From positions 502,907-566,906 of the forward strand of contig VBAR01000003.1 of assembly GCA_005882315.1 (NCBI GenBank): 64,000 nt of DNA. Direction: 5' to 3'. Each line of letters opens with the position of its first letter. The first letter of the stretch is position 1. This document shows, piece by piece, positions 50,102-58,839 of this stretch. A program made the position numbers and the translations under genes. Under the pieces are notes generated by a model. The model did no database searches. It was not told the origin of the DNA and saw nothing but the letters and a program-made list of their open reading frames with translations. The DNA comes from Bacteroidota bacterium (lineage in GTDB: Bacteria; Bacteroidota; Bacteroidia; Chitinophagales; Chitinophagaceae).

Positions 50102-50437
50102 ATGTTCAGACAGACCTGGAAAATATACCTCCCCGTAATAAACATATTAATCAAGAAATCAGCCACGGGTGAACAATCGCTTTCGATGAATCACACCGAT
50201 TTTGAAAGAGCAGCCGGCGGCCGGAAAATAAAATTCAGTTTCTCCGCTATTGAAATTAATAACGGACGTATTCCTATCTCATCCAAACTCATGCCGCTTG
50301 CAAGTGATCTTGTAATGCTGCTGCAGGAAGATGATCAAAGTAAAAAATTACTTGCCAACCGGAAGTTTGAATTTGCAATGAGCAATGATTTTATGCTTGC
50401 GATCAGGGATATTACTGTTGCGGTTGAAACCAATTAG
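50102..50437 (+). CDS. Hypothetical protein, 111 aa
   Basis: It starts MFRQTWKIYLPVINILIKKS. There is a basic N-terminal helix, then a region with G-G-R-K-I-K-F-S-F-S-A-I-E-I-N-N-G-R-I, and a helical end rich in Leu. It has no signal peptide or membrane helix. No family was recognised. A clean terminator follows 28 nt after the stop, so it is the last gene of the small RRM group. Confidence 0.65.
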   Translation: MFRQTWKIYLPVINILIKKSATGEQSLSMNHTDFERAAGGRKIKFSFSAIEINNGRIPISSKLMPLASDLVMLLQEDDQSKKLLANRKFEFAMSNDFMLAIRDITVAVETN

Positions 50438-50464
50438 ATATTGACCGATAACAGAACTTTTTAC

Positions 50465-50488
50465 AATAGCCATCGGGCTATTTTTTTT
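50465..50488 (+). terminator. Rho-independent terminator
   Basis: AATAGCC (50465-50471), loop ATCG, GGCTATT (50476-50482), then a T run. Confidence 0.88.
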
Positions 50489-50569
50489 GGATAAAAGCCA
50501 AATTAATCATTTAAGGAGTTAACTTTAATACAAGAATTTACTCAATCCATCACTAATCGTATTTTGAAT

Positions 50570-51643
50570 ATGCATCGTTCAGTTATTACCGGAACAGGTT
50601 CATATATCCCTCCTTTTATACAGTCCAATAAAGATTTCGCAAAGCATCTTTTTTACAGCGAAGACAAAGAGGCGCTTGATAAAGATCCTGAGGAGATCAT
50701 TGAAAAATTCAGGCTGATCACAGGCATAGAAGAAAGACGATATGCCACCGATGAGTTGAATACATCAGACATCGGATATTATGCCGCCAAAGCGGCTCTC
50801 GATGATAGCGGTACTGACCCGGAACAGATCGATCAACTAATTGTGGCGCATAATTTCGGAAATGTGTTTAAACATACTATTCAAACTGATGCAGTGCCAT
50901 CCCTGGCAAGCCGTATCAAACATGCTTTAGGGATAAAAAATCCTAACTGTGTTGCATATGATATTTTATTTGGCTGCCCGGGTTGGGTGCAGGGTTTAAT
51001 TCAGGCTGATGCTTTCTTTAAAGCAGGCGTGGCAAAAAAAGCGCTGATCATAGGAACAGAAACTTTGTCCCGTGTAATAGATATGTATGACCGTGACAGT
51101 ATGATATTCAGCGACGGTGCAGGTGCAACTGTTATAGAATTTAATGAAGTAGCAGCTGAAGGACCAGGTATACTCGGTGCCGCAGCGCAAACACATTCTT
51201 TAGAAGAAGTTGATTATATTAACATGGGTATAGCCTATAATCCGGGTAGCGATCCTCGTGTACGTTATATAAAAATGAAAGGCCGCAAGGTTTATGAATA
51301 TGCTATGAAATTTGTTCCTGCTGCCATGAAAGAATGTCTTGAAAAAAGTAATGTAGAAATAAAACAGGTGAAGAAAGTTTTCATTCACCAGGCAAATGAA
51401 AAAATGGATGATGGAATTATTAAAAGACTTTACCAACTGTACGGCATAAAAGAAATACCAAAAGACATTATGCCTATGAGCATACATTGGCTTGGCAACA
51501 GTTCTGTTGCAACAGTGCCTACTCTATATGATTTGGTGATAAAAAATAAAGTAACCGGTCATGAATTAAAACCCGGCGATATCGTTTTGTTCGCTTCCGT
51601 TGGTGCCGGCATGAACATAAACGCTGTTTGCTATCGCTGCTAA
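50570..51643 (+). CDS. 3-oxoacyl-ACP synthase III-like (KAS III) enzyme
   Basis: 357 aa from the ATG at 50570 (a TTG two codons earlier is also open). The thiolase fold has the active cysteine in F-G-C-P-G-W-V-Q-G near 130, the catalytic His in I-H-Q-A-N near 273 and Asn in W-L-G-N-S-S near 310. It differs from housekeeping FabH by an inserted segment around 30-50. Bacteroidota carry several such KAS III paralogues, used for branched fatty acids or secondary lipids. The specific product is unknown. A single gene with a terminator before it. Confidence 0.9.
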   Translation: MHRSVITGTGSYIPPFIQSNKDFAKHLFYSEDKEALDKDPEEIIEKFRLITGIEERRYATDELNTSDIGYYAAKAALDDSGTDPEQIDQLIVAHNFGNVFKHTIQTDAVPSLASRIKHALGIKNPNCVAYDILFGCPGWVQGLIQADAFFKAGVAKKALIIGTETLSRVIDMYDRDSMIFSDGAGATVIEFNEVAAEGPGILGAAAQTHSLEEVDYINMGIAYNPGSDPRVRYIKMKGRKVYEYAMKFVPAAMKECLEKSNVEIKQVKKVFIHQANEKMDDGIIKRLYQLYGIKEIPKDIMPMSIHWLGNSSVATVPTLYDLVIKNKVTGHELKPGDIVLFASVGAGMNINAVCYRC

Positions 51644-51660
51644 GTCGTTTGTACCAATTA

Positions 51661-52101
51661 TCAACCTAGTATTTTCACATTCACTGCAACCGGGCCCCGG
51701 GGGCCGCCTTCAGTTTCAAAACTTACTTTATCGTTCTCTTTTACTGGTCCAGGTAAATTATTGATATGTACAAAAACACTTTCCTGGGTAACCATGTCTT
51801 TAATGAATCCAAATCCTTTTTCCTGGTTGAAAAAAGTGATTTTACCGGTCCGTTCCTGCGGTTCTGATTCCACATACTTTGGAACACCAATTTCGATATC
51901 CTCTGCTTTTATTTCCACTTTACGTCGTGGATCTGGTGGTTTTGAAGAAATATTTCCATTTTCATCCACATAGGCCATCATGTCATCAAGGCTCTTACCT
52001 TTCGATGCATTATCCTTTCGTTCCTGCATTTTTTCTTTTTTGTCCTTTTTTTCTTTTTGTTTTTTCTTTTCCCGTTCCTTTTTATTCCATGATTCAGCCA
52101 T
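51661..52101 (-). CDS. Cold-shock domain protein with Lys/Glu-rich N-terminus
   Basis: 146 aa. The N-terminal 35 residues are highly charged (a Lys/Glu coiled-coil-like run). The C-terminal 65 residues are a cold-shock domain with G-K-I-T-F-F-N-Q-E-K-G-F-G-F-I (RNP1) and V-F-V-H-I (RNP2). CSD proteins melt RNA structure and bind single strands. The long charged extension is typical of Bacteroidota variants and may help oligomerisation. It is the first of a leftward run with no near partner. Confidence 0.93.
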   Translation of the reverse strand: MAESWNKKEREKKKQKEKKDKKEKMQERKDNASKGKSLDDMMAYVDENGNISSKPPDPRRKVEIKAEDIEIGVPKYVESEPQERTGKITFFNQEKGFGFIKDMVTQESVFVHINNLPGPVKENDKVSFETEGGPRGPVAVNVKILG

Positions 52102-52291
52102 GTATAAATAAATTTTTAGTGATTAAATTATCCGCTGGTTATTGAGAATTGCGAAAGCTAATGAGAGAGAAAATTTTGCTTTTTGCCCGGCAGATTTATA
52201 TAAAGGTAGTCTTTTTCAGGCAGACCCCTTTTTCAAACTTATCTACCGCATAAGATGTGAGTAATTTCTTAAATAAAAGATCATGGCAGGG

Positions 52292-52834
52292 TTAAGTTGC
52301 CTGCAAAACACATTCGGTATAAGTTCCGATTTCGGCCGCGGTAACCTGCTTCAGTTGCTCACGAAGCTCATCAACCGCTGAATTCTTTACAAAAAACTCC
52401 AGGATGCATGCATACTGGCAGTTTTCATAATATGCTTCGTAAATATTAAGCTTTACGTCTGGCATCAACTGGTTGTAAGATGAAAAATCATGCGGTCTGT
52501 CAATAAGAAATACAAAGACTTTAGATTCATCCGCTTTTGCTTTTTTCAATTGTTCTTCCTGTATAAGCAGGTAACCTCCGGCTTTTTTTGCCCGGATTTC
52601 CACTTCAGCAATTTTTGCAGATCTTTTGGGTCTGAAAAAAACAAAGCTGAATTCGTCAGTTACAGAATAATGCTGAGCTATATATTTAAACCCATTTTTT
52701 GCAGGCGTCTGCTGAAGCGTCACTTTCACATCATGATTTTCGGAACGAACAAATCTTTCCCATTCACTAATAAACTCACTGCTTTCCAATACTGTTTCAA
52801 AAAAAACGAACTGTACAATTTTGTCTTCTGGCAT
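52292..52834 (-). CDS. Hypothetical protein, 180 aa
   Basis: No signal peptide or membrane helix. The sequence alternates short strands and helices (for example V-Q-F-V-F-F-E-T, F-S-F-V-F-F-R-P-K-R-S, and D-R-P-H-D-F-S-S-Y). The layout hints at a ferredoxin-like alpha/beta fold, but the family is unknown to me. It is transcribed leftward alone. Confidence 0.68.
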   Translation of the reverse strand: MPEDKIVQFVFFETVLESSEFISEWERFVRSENHDVKVTLQQTPAKNGFKYIAQHYSVTDEFSFVFFRPKRSAKIAEVEIRAKKAGGYLLIQEEQLKKAKADESKVFVFLIDRPHDFSSYNQLMPDVKLNIYEAYYENCQYACILEFFVKNSAVDELREQLKQVTAAEIGTYTECVLQAT

Positions 52835-52919
52835 TTCGGGAAGGTAGGCTTATTATTTCGCCCCACCTATTTAAACAATTGCCGTTCGTGTTATTGATAG
52901 ATCATGAACTTCCTTAAAA

Positions 52920-52952
52920 TAAAAAACCAGGCCACTATAAAATGACCTGGTT
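52920..52952 (-). terminator. Terminator of the secreted lipoprotein gene
   Basis: Leftward AACCAGG...CCTGGTT stem (arms 52946-52952 and 52925-52931), then TTTTATTTT. Confidence 0.82.
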
Positions 52953-52976
52953 ATATTTTTTTAATCACCTGTTTTT

Positions 52977-53903
52977 TTATTCGCAAGTCAACCCGGCAAC
53001 TGAAGGAGCTATTTCAACTCCGTTTGCATCTTTCACTGACCAGCTACCTGTGATCACTCCACCGGTATTAGTTGAATTCCACCTGATCCTTATTCTTACT
53101 CTTTCACAAGCTGACATACTTCCTTGAATTTTTATTATCCTGTTGCTGCTTCCTCCTGGTGTAGATTGTGAATAGGTTAGATTTTCACCGCCTTCTAAAA
53201 ATTCAATATCAGCATTTGCACCAGTAAAATTTGTAAGGCCTCCCTGCATTTTTATATAACTCATATCACTTTCTGCGGTTAAAGTATATATCGCTTCACG
53301 TTCAGTACCGCATGATATTGCATCACCTTCAAAAGTTGTAGCACAACGGGCTGCACAAATTTCAAATAGGCTATACCAGCAGTTCATGTTAATTGGTGAG
53401 TTCTGTCCTTCCTGGTGAATGCCAATAGAAAGTACATCACACTTTTTCCAGCCAGTAGGCAATGGGAAAGTAAATTCAGCTGTTGCGCCGCTTGCTAAGG
53501 TTGGAACAGATCGAACGACTCCGTTAACTGTAGCACTAACAAGATCTGAAGCATTTGTATTCTTACCGCTTTTTACATAAGTAACTTTTACTACCAGGTC
53601 TGTTGCAGTATTATAAGCTACATACGTAACTGTTTTCGTATGAAAGTCAGAATTAGGTCCACCCCAGCTTGAGCTGCACATTGCAGAACGTTCAACAAAA
53701 GGACCGGCCGGATTAATACAATCGGATGAACAGTCCATTAAACGTTGTGAAGTAGTTATTTCCTGGGTTGCATTTATTGATGGTACGATGCCAAATGCAT
53801 CGGCCGAATCATTTGTACCGAGGTCTGTTTTTTTACAGGAATAAATAATTAAAGATGCGAGAACCAACCCCTTTGCAAGGGTAGAGAAACGATTAGCTTT
53901 CAT
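52977..53903 (-). CDS. Secreted lipoprotein, unknown family
   Basis: 308 aa. A lipoprotein signal (ending I-Y-S-C at residue 23) precedes a beta-rich protein with many Cys (for example M-D-C-S-S-D-C, C-A-A-R-C-A), spaced as disulfide pairs. No known domain was recognised. The composition (Thr/Ser/Asn-rich) suggests a surface-exposed beta-sandwich. Its own terminator follows. No link to the neighbouring pyrophosphatase is apparent. Confidence 0.8.
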   Translation of the reverse strand: MKANRFSTLAKGLVLASLIIYSCKKTDLGTNDSADAFGIVPSINATQEITTSQRLMDCSSDCINPAGPFVERSAMCSSSWGGPNSDFHTKTVTYVAYNTATDLVVKVTYVKSGKNTNASDLVSATVNGVVRSVPTLASGATAEFTFPLPTGWKKCDVLSIGIHQEGQNSPINMNCWYSLFEICAARCATTFEGDAISCGTEREAIYTLTAESDMSYIKMQGGLTNFTGANADIEFLEGGENLTYSQSTPGGSSNRIIKIQGSMSACERVRIRIRWNSTNTGGVITGSWSVKDANGVEIAPSVAGLTCE

Positions 53904-54252
53904 GAGTATGGGTTTACGAATTAAAAATTAAATACGGAAATATTCAGGGTATTTTTCAGGTGGGATATTGGTAGATCAAACAAGTGAATCGCAGGACAAA
54001 AGTAGCAGCATCTACGATGTATGCAATAGGAAATATACGGATTGATTAAAATTTTTGCTTCTGCAAAGGTTTGCAAAAAGATTTTTCCGTCATGCCGATC
54101 AAGTCAGCTAAGGCTGCAATTTCCCAATGACAGACAATATCAACATAAATACCCCAAATCGCCATTTTTCCCCTTCAACCCCTATCTTTGCCGACCTCCA
54201 AAGAAAGGCTTTGGGGCATATTATAACTCAACGTTTTACCTAATATCAGATT
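53904..54252. other. Divergent gap before hppA (349 nt)
   Basis: It holds the hppA -7 box (54185-54192) and a small hairpin TTTTTGC/GCAAAAA near 54055-54078. A 114-codon rightward frame here overlaps the hppA start and shows no domain; it was rejected. Confidence 0.5.
54185..54192 (+). promoter_or_regulatory. Candidate -7 box of the pyrophosphatase gene
   Basis: TATCTTTG, exact TAnnTTTG, 60 nt before the ATG. The leader would be about 53 nt. Confidence 0.55.
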
Positions 54253-56619
54253 ATGGACAAATTGATTTACCTCGTTCCTGTTATGGGTGCCATTGGCTTG
54301 CTTTACACACTTATAAAATTCAATTGGGTGTCGAAGCAGGATGCCGGCACCGATCGTATGAAAGAAATCAGCAATTATATTGCTGAAGGTGCTATGGCTT
54401 TTTTAAAAGCTGAATGGAAAATACTTACCTATTTCGTTATTATAGTTGGACTACTGCTGGGTGTTATGAGTATGAGTAATACACACAGTCACTGGAGTAT
54501 TTCGCTTGCATTTGTATTTGGCGCTGTATGTAGTGCACTCGCAGGTTATATCGGTATGAAAGCGGCTACTAAAGCCAATGTACGTACAGCACATGCGGCA
54601 CGTACAAGTTTAAGCAAAGCATTAAATGTTTCTTTTACCGGTGGAGCAGTAATGGGACTCGGTGTTGCTGGTTTAGCTGTAATGGGTTTAGGTGGTTTGT
54701 ATATCATTTTAAAAATGGTATTTGCTCCTGAAGCAGCGGCTAACAGCGAAGAGATGCTGAGAACAATTGAAGTATTAACTGGTTTTTCTTTAGGCGCTGA
54801 ATCAATTGCATTATTTGCCCGTGTAGGTGGAGGTATTTATACAAAAGCTGCTGACGTAGGCGCTGACCTTGTTGGTAAAGTAGAAGCAGGTATTCCTGAA
54901 GATGATCCACGCAACCCGGCAACTATTGCAGATAATGTAGGTGATAATGTTGGTGATGTTGCAGGAATGGGTGCCGATCTTTTCGGCTCTTATGTTGCGA
55001 CTGTATTAGCAACAATGGTATTGGGACAGGAAACAATTTCAATAGATAATTTTGGCGGCTTCGCACCTATCCTGTTGCCAATGATGATCGCAGGTGTTGG
55101 TATCATCTTCTCTATCATCGCTACTTTTTTTGTACGCATCAGCGAAAATGCAGGTGTAAACACAGCTACAGTTCAAAAAGCATTGAACATGGGTAACTGG
55201 GGCTCAATTGTATTAACGGCAATTGCATGTGGCGGATTGGTATATTATATCTTACCCGAAACAATGATTTTACGTCATCATGAATTTACCCGCAATGGTG
55301 TACTCGGCGCTATCGCAGTTGGTTTGACTGTTGGTACGCTAATGAGTATGATTACAGAATACTATACTGCAATGGGCAAACGCCCTGTTAATTCTATTAT
55401 TAAACAAAGTGGTACCGGGCATGCTACCAATGTTATTGGTGGTTTGGCTGTTGGTATGGAATCTACATTTTTACCAATACTTGTTTTGGCTGGCGGTATC
55501 TATGGTTCGTTTGCATGTGCAGGTTTATACGGTGTGGCAATTGCTGCTGCAGGTATGATGGCAACAACCGCAATGCAATTAGCAATTGATGCATTCGGTC
55601 CTATTGCAGATAACGCCGGTGGTATTGCTGAAATGAGTGAGCTACCAAAAGAAGTTCGTGAAAAAACGGATGTACTGGATGCAGTGGGCAATACTACTGC
55701 TGCAACAGGTAAAGGTTTTGCAATTGCTTCTGCTGCTTTAACAGCATTGGCTTTGTTTGCAGCATTTGTTGGCGTAGCAGGCATTACAGGTATTGATATT
55801 TATAAAGCAGATGTATTGTCTTGCTTATTTGTCGGTGGAATGATCCCATTCATTTTCTCTTCATTGGCTATTCGTGCCGTAGGCCAGGCTGCAATGGCAA
55901 TGGTAGAAGAAGTTCGCCGCCAGTTTAAAACCATTCCGGGTATTATGGAAGGAACTGGTAAACCTGAGTATGATAAATGCGTTGCGATCTCTACTGATGC
56001 ATCTATTAAAAAAATGATGCTGCCAGGTGCTATTGCAATTCTTTCTCCATTGATCATTGGTTTTATATTTGGACCAGAAGCATTGGGTGGCTTTTTAGCC
56101 GGCGCAACAGTAAGTGGAGTATTGATGGGAATGTTCCAGAACAATGCTGGTGGTGCATGGGATAATGCAAAGAAAAGTTTTGAGAAAGGCGTAGAAATAA
56201 ACGGACAGATGTATTATAAAAAATCTGAACCACACAAAGCATCGGTAACAGGTGATACTGTTGGTGATCCTTTTAAAGACACTTCAGGTCCTTCAATGAA
56301 TATCCTCATCAAACTGATGTCGATCGTTTCATTGGTTATTGCTCCTACCCTTGCAAGTCTTCATCATACTAAATCAGGAGTTGCAGAAAATAAAGTTTAC
56401 ATACAAGAAATTCGTCAAACCAATACTGATAATACAGCAACTGCTGAATTTAAAAAAGATCCACTTGCAGAAGCATTGGAAAAAGATGGATTAATCTCCG
56501 GTGACTATAGTCTTGAGATAAGAGGGGGTTCAATAATTTTGAACGGAAAAACGCTTTCTGATTCTATATTTAAGAAATATATGCATCTCATACCAATTGA
56601 TACACTTTCGATTCATTAA
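54253..56619 (+). CDS. hppA: Membrane-bound pyrophosphatase
   Basis: 788 aa. About 16 membrane helices and the family motifs are present: D-V-G-A-D-L-V-G-K near 200, [20 protein letters not shown], and [10 protein letters not shown] near 480. Ala then Gly at the key sites marks the potassium-dependent class, often sodium-pumping. The enzyme couples pyrophosphate cleavage to ion export. Unlike typical 680-700-residue forms, it has an extra C-terminal tail of about 85 residues after the last helix, ending in a small beta-rich unit ([12 protein letters not shown]). That tail is unusual. Confidence 0.95.
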   Translation: MDKLIYLVPVMGAIGLLYTLIKFNWVSKQDAGTDRMKEISNYIAEGAMAFLKAEWKILTYFVIIVGLLLGVMSMSNTHSHWSISLAFVFGAVCSALAGYIGMKAATKANVRTAHAARTSLSKALNVSFTGGAVMGLGVAGLAVMGLGGLYIILKMVFAPEAAANSEEMLRTIEVLTGFSLGAESIALFARVGGGIYTKAADVGADLVGKVEAGIPEDDPRNPATIADNVGDNVGDVAGMGADLFGSYVATVLATMVLGQETISIDNFGGFAPILLPMMIAGVGIIFSIIATFFVRISENAGVNTATVQKALNMGNWGSIVLTAIACGGLVYYILPETMILRHHEFTRNGVLGAIAVGLTVGTLMSMITEYYTAMGKRPVNSIIKQSGTGHATNVIGGLAVGMESTFLPILVLAGGIYGSFACAGLYGVAIAAAGMMATTAMQLAIDAFGPIADNAGGIAEMSELPKEVREKTDVLDAVGNTTAATGKGFAIASAALTALALFAAFVGVAGITGIDIYKADVLSCLFVGGMIPFIFSSLAIRAVGQAAMAMVEEVRRQFKTIPGIMEGTGKPEYDKCVAISTDASIKKMMLPGAIAILSPLIIGFIFGPEALGGFLAGATVSGVLMGMFQNNAGGAWDNAKKSFEKGVEINGQMYYKKSEPHKASVTGDTVGDPFKDTSGPSMNILIKLMSIVSLVIAPTLASLHHTKSGVAENKVYIQEIRQTNTDNTATAEFKKDPLAEALEKDGLISGDYSLEIRGGSIILNGKTLSDSIFKKYMHLIPIDTLSIH

Positions 56620-56639
56620 GTAAAAAGAACAAAGAAGAG

Positions 56640-56665
56640 TCCCGCTGAAAAGCGGGATTTTTATT
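56640..56665 (+). terminator. Rho-independent terminator after hppA
   Basis: TCCCGCT (56640-56646), loop GAAA, AGCGGGA (56651-56657), then TTTTTATTT. The hairpin lies just before the stop of convergent glgB, and its tail overlaps the last codons. Confidence 0.88.
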
Positions 56666-58676
56666 TCAATATGATTGCTCCTAATGCAGGTAAGTTCACA
56701 GTAACCTTATAAAGTTTGCTTTTTTTATCTACCAACTCAGAGCGGATATCAGGATTATAAATATCACCTGTACCCCAGTATTTTTTTGAATCACTATTGA
56801 AGAGTTCTTCTGTATAAGCTTTTCCTTCTACATGCACATCCCAGTCATTTCTTGTAACTGGAGTAAGATTTAGTATAATTAAAAGGTCATCTTTTGTTTT
56901 CTTGCCTTTACGTCTATATACTACTACACTCTCTGCCCTGTGATTCAGATCTACCCATTCAAACCCATACAAATTAAATTGGTTTTCGTGTAAAGCAGGT
57001 TCTGCTTTTAATAAGGCGTTTAAATCAGTAACACAATCCTTCAATGATCTATGTGAATCATGTTGTAGTAAATGCCAATCGAGTTCGCTTTTGTAATTCC
57101 ATTCACTTGTTTGTCCAAACTCACAACCCATGAATAATAATTTAGCACCGGGATGTGTCCACATATATGTATATAACAATCGCAGGTTCGCAAATTTTTG
57201 CCAGTCATCACCCGGCATTTTATAAAGCATCGGGCTTTTGCCATGCACTACTTCATCATGACTGAAAGGCAACATAAAATTTTCATCATAATAATACATC
57301 ATGCTGAATGCAAACTTATCCTGGTGATGCTGACGAAACAATGGATCGAATTTGAAATAATCAAGCGTATCATGCATCCATCCCATCATCCATTTCATAC
57401 CAAAGCCTAACCCTCCGGCAAATGTTGGCTTGGAAACTCCAGGCCAGTCTGTTGCTTCCTCAGCAATAGTTTGTGTATCGGGAAAATCACGGAAGATCGT
57501 TTCGTTCAGATCTTTTATGAATGCAATGGCTTCCAAATTTCCATCACCGCCATGTTCGTTAGGTTCCCACTGTCCATGCGTTCTTGAATAATTTAATTTC
57601 AGCATAGATGATACCGCATCTACACGTATGCCATCGATATGAAATTTATCAAACCAATATCTTGCACTGCTGATAAGAAATGATTTTACTTCTCCCCTTT
57701 TATAATTGAAAATATAACTGTTCCAGTCAGGATGAAATCCTTTGCGCATATCTGCATACTCGTATGTATGCGTACCATCAAACATAAATAGCCCATGTGT
57801 GTCGTATGGAAAATGCGAAGGCACCCAATCGAGTATCACACCAATTCCTTCCTGGTGAAAGGCATCAATGAGTTTCATCAATCCCTGGGGATCACCAAAA
57901 CGTGAAGTAGCTGCAAAATAACCGCAGCACTGATAACCCCAGCTTCCATCGAAAGGATGTTCCATTACAGGCATCAACTCCACATGGGTAAAACCCATTT
58001 CTTTTACATAAGGCACCAGCCGTTCTGTTATCTGTGCATAGGTGTTGTAAGTTTCTTCATCCGCCGGATCCGGTCGCTGCCAGCTTGCCAGGTGCACTTC
58101 ATACACACTCCAGGGAGCATCGAGTGAATTATGCTTTTTTCTTTTCTTCATCCACTCCTTGTCATTCCACTCATAAAATAAATCCCAGGTTATACTGGCT
58201 GTATCAGGTCGTTTTTCCCAGAAGTTGGCAAACGGATCGCCTTTCGCCTGTTCTCTTTTTTTATAGCCAACAATATGATATTTGTAAACTTCTCCGAGTT
58301 TGAAATCAGGAATGAACCCTTCCCAGATGCCACTATTATCCCAACGGGCATAGAGTTCGTGCATATGCGGGTACCAATGATTAAAATTGCCGACAACAGA
58401 AACAGAGCTTCCATTTGGTGCCCATACACAGAAATAAATACCCCATATACCGTTTACTTCTACGGAATGTGAACCAAATTTTTCATAAAGGGAATAGTTG
58501 GTGCCTTGCTGGTAGTTCTTCACATCTTCATCCGTAAGCATTGAATAATTCCACACCGCTTTTGAGGTATCTATAAAATTTTCTTCCTCATATTTTTTCT
58601 TATCTGGCTTTGAGCGGACAGACCCTTGATCATTTTCTTCATTTTTTTGTGTGGACTTTTTCGAAAGTTGCGTCAT
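56661..58676 (-). CDS. glgB: 1,4-alpha-glucan branching enzyme
   Basis: 671 aa. A charged N-terminus is followed by a CBM48 domain (about 65-165) and the GH13 barrel. The nucleophile Asp is in I-D-G-I-R-V-D-A-V-S-S and the acid/base Glu in I-A-E-E-A-T-D-W-P. F-S-H-D-E-V-V-H-G carries the third site. A C-terminal all-beta domain ends the protein. It adds alpha-1,6 branches to glycogen. glgA/glgC are not in this window. The start is open at 58676 and the Ser/Lys-rich first 35 residues may be optional. Confidence 0.95.
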   Translation of the reverse strand: MTQLSKKSTQKNEENDQGSVRSKPDKKKYEEENFIDTSKAVWNYSMLTDEDVKNYQQGTNYSLYEKFGSHSVEVNGIWGIYFCVWAPNGSSVSVVGNFNHWYPHMHELYARWDNSGIWEGFIPDFKLGEVYKYHIVGYKKREQAKGDPFANFWEKRPDTASITWDLFYEWNDKEWMKKRKKHNSLDAPWSVYEVHLASWQRPDPADEETYNTYAQITERLVPYVKEMGFTHVELMPVMEHPFDGSWGYQCCGYFAATSRFGDPQGLMKLIDAFHQEGIGVILDWVPSHFPYDTHGLFMFDGTHTYEYADMRKGFHPDWNSYIFNYKRGEVKSFLISSARYWFDKFHIDGIRVDAVSSMLKLNYSRTHGQWEPNEHGGDGNLEAIAFIKDLNETIFRDFPDTQTIAEEATDWPGVSKPTFAGGLGFGMKWMMGWMHDTLDYFKFDPLFRQHHQDKFAFSMMYYYDENFMLPFSHDEVVHGKSPMLYKMPGDDWQKFANLRLLYTYMWTHPGAKLLFMGCEFGQTSEWNYKSELDWHLLQHDSHRSLKDCVTDLNALLKAEPALHENQFNLYGFEWVDLNHRAESVVVYRRKGKKTKDDLLIILNLTPVTRNDWDVHVEGKAYTEELFNSDSKKYWGTGDIYNPDIRSELVDKKSKLYKVTVNLPALGAIILK

Positions 58677-58839
58677 AATAAATTCGTTTCTTTTCCGTTC
58701 ATGTAAAATACAATCCTTTAACGTAAAATTAGAATCTATTTTGCGGCATTAAGGATAAGAAGATGGAAATTCGTCCCGCTTTTGAAATCCACTATCCACA
58801 TTTAACCAGACCACTCAACCTAAACCGTATAGCCAACTA

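Noticed and set aside
54042-54386. 114-codon rightward frame overlapping the hppA start
   Set aside because: It covers the first 134 nt of hppA in another frame and has no recognisable domain.
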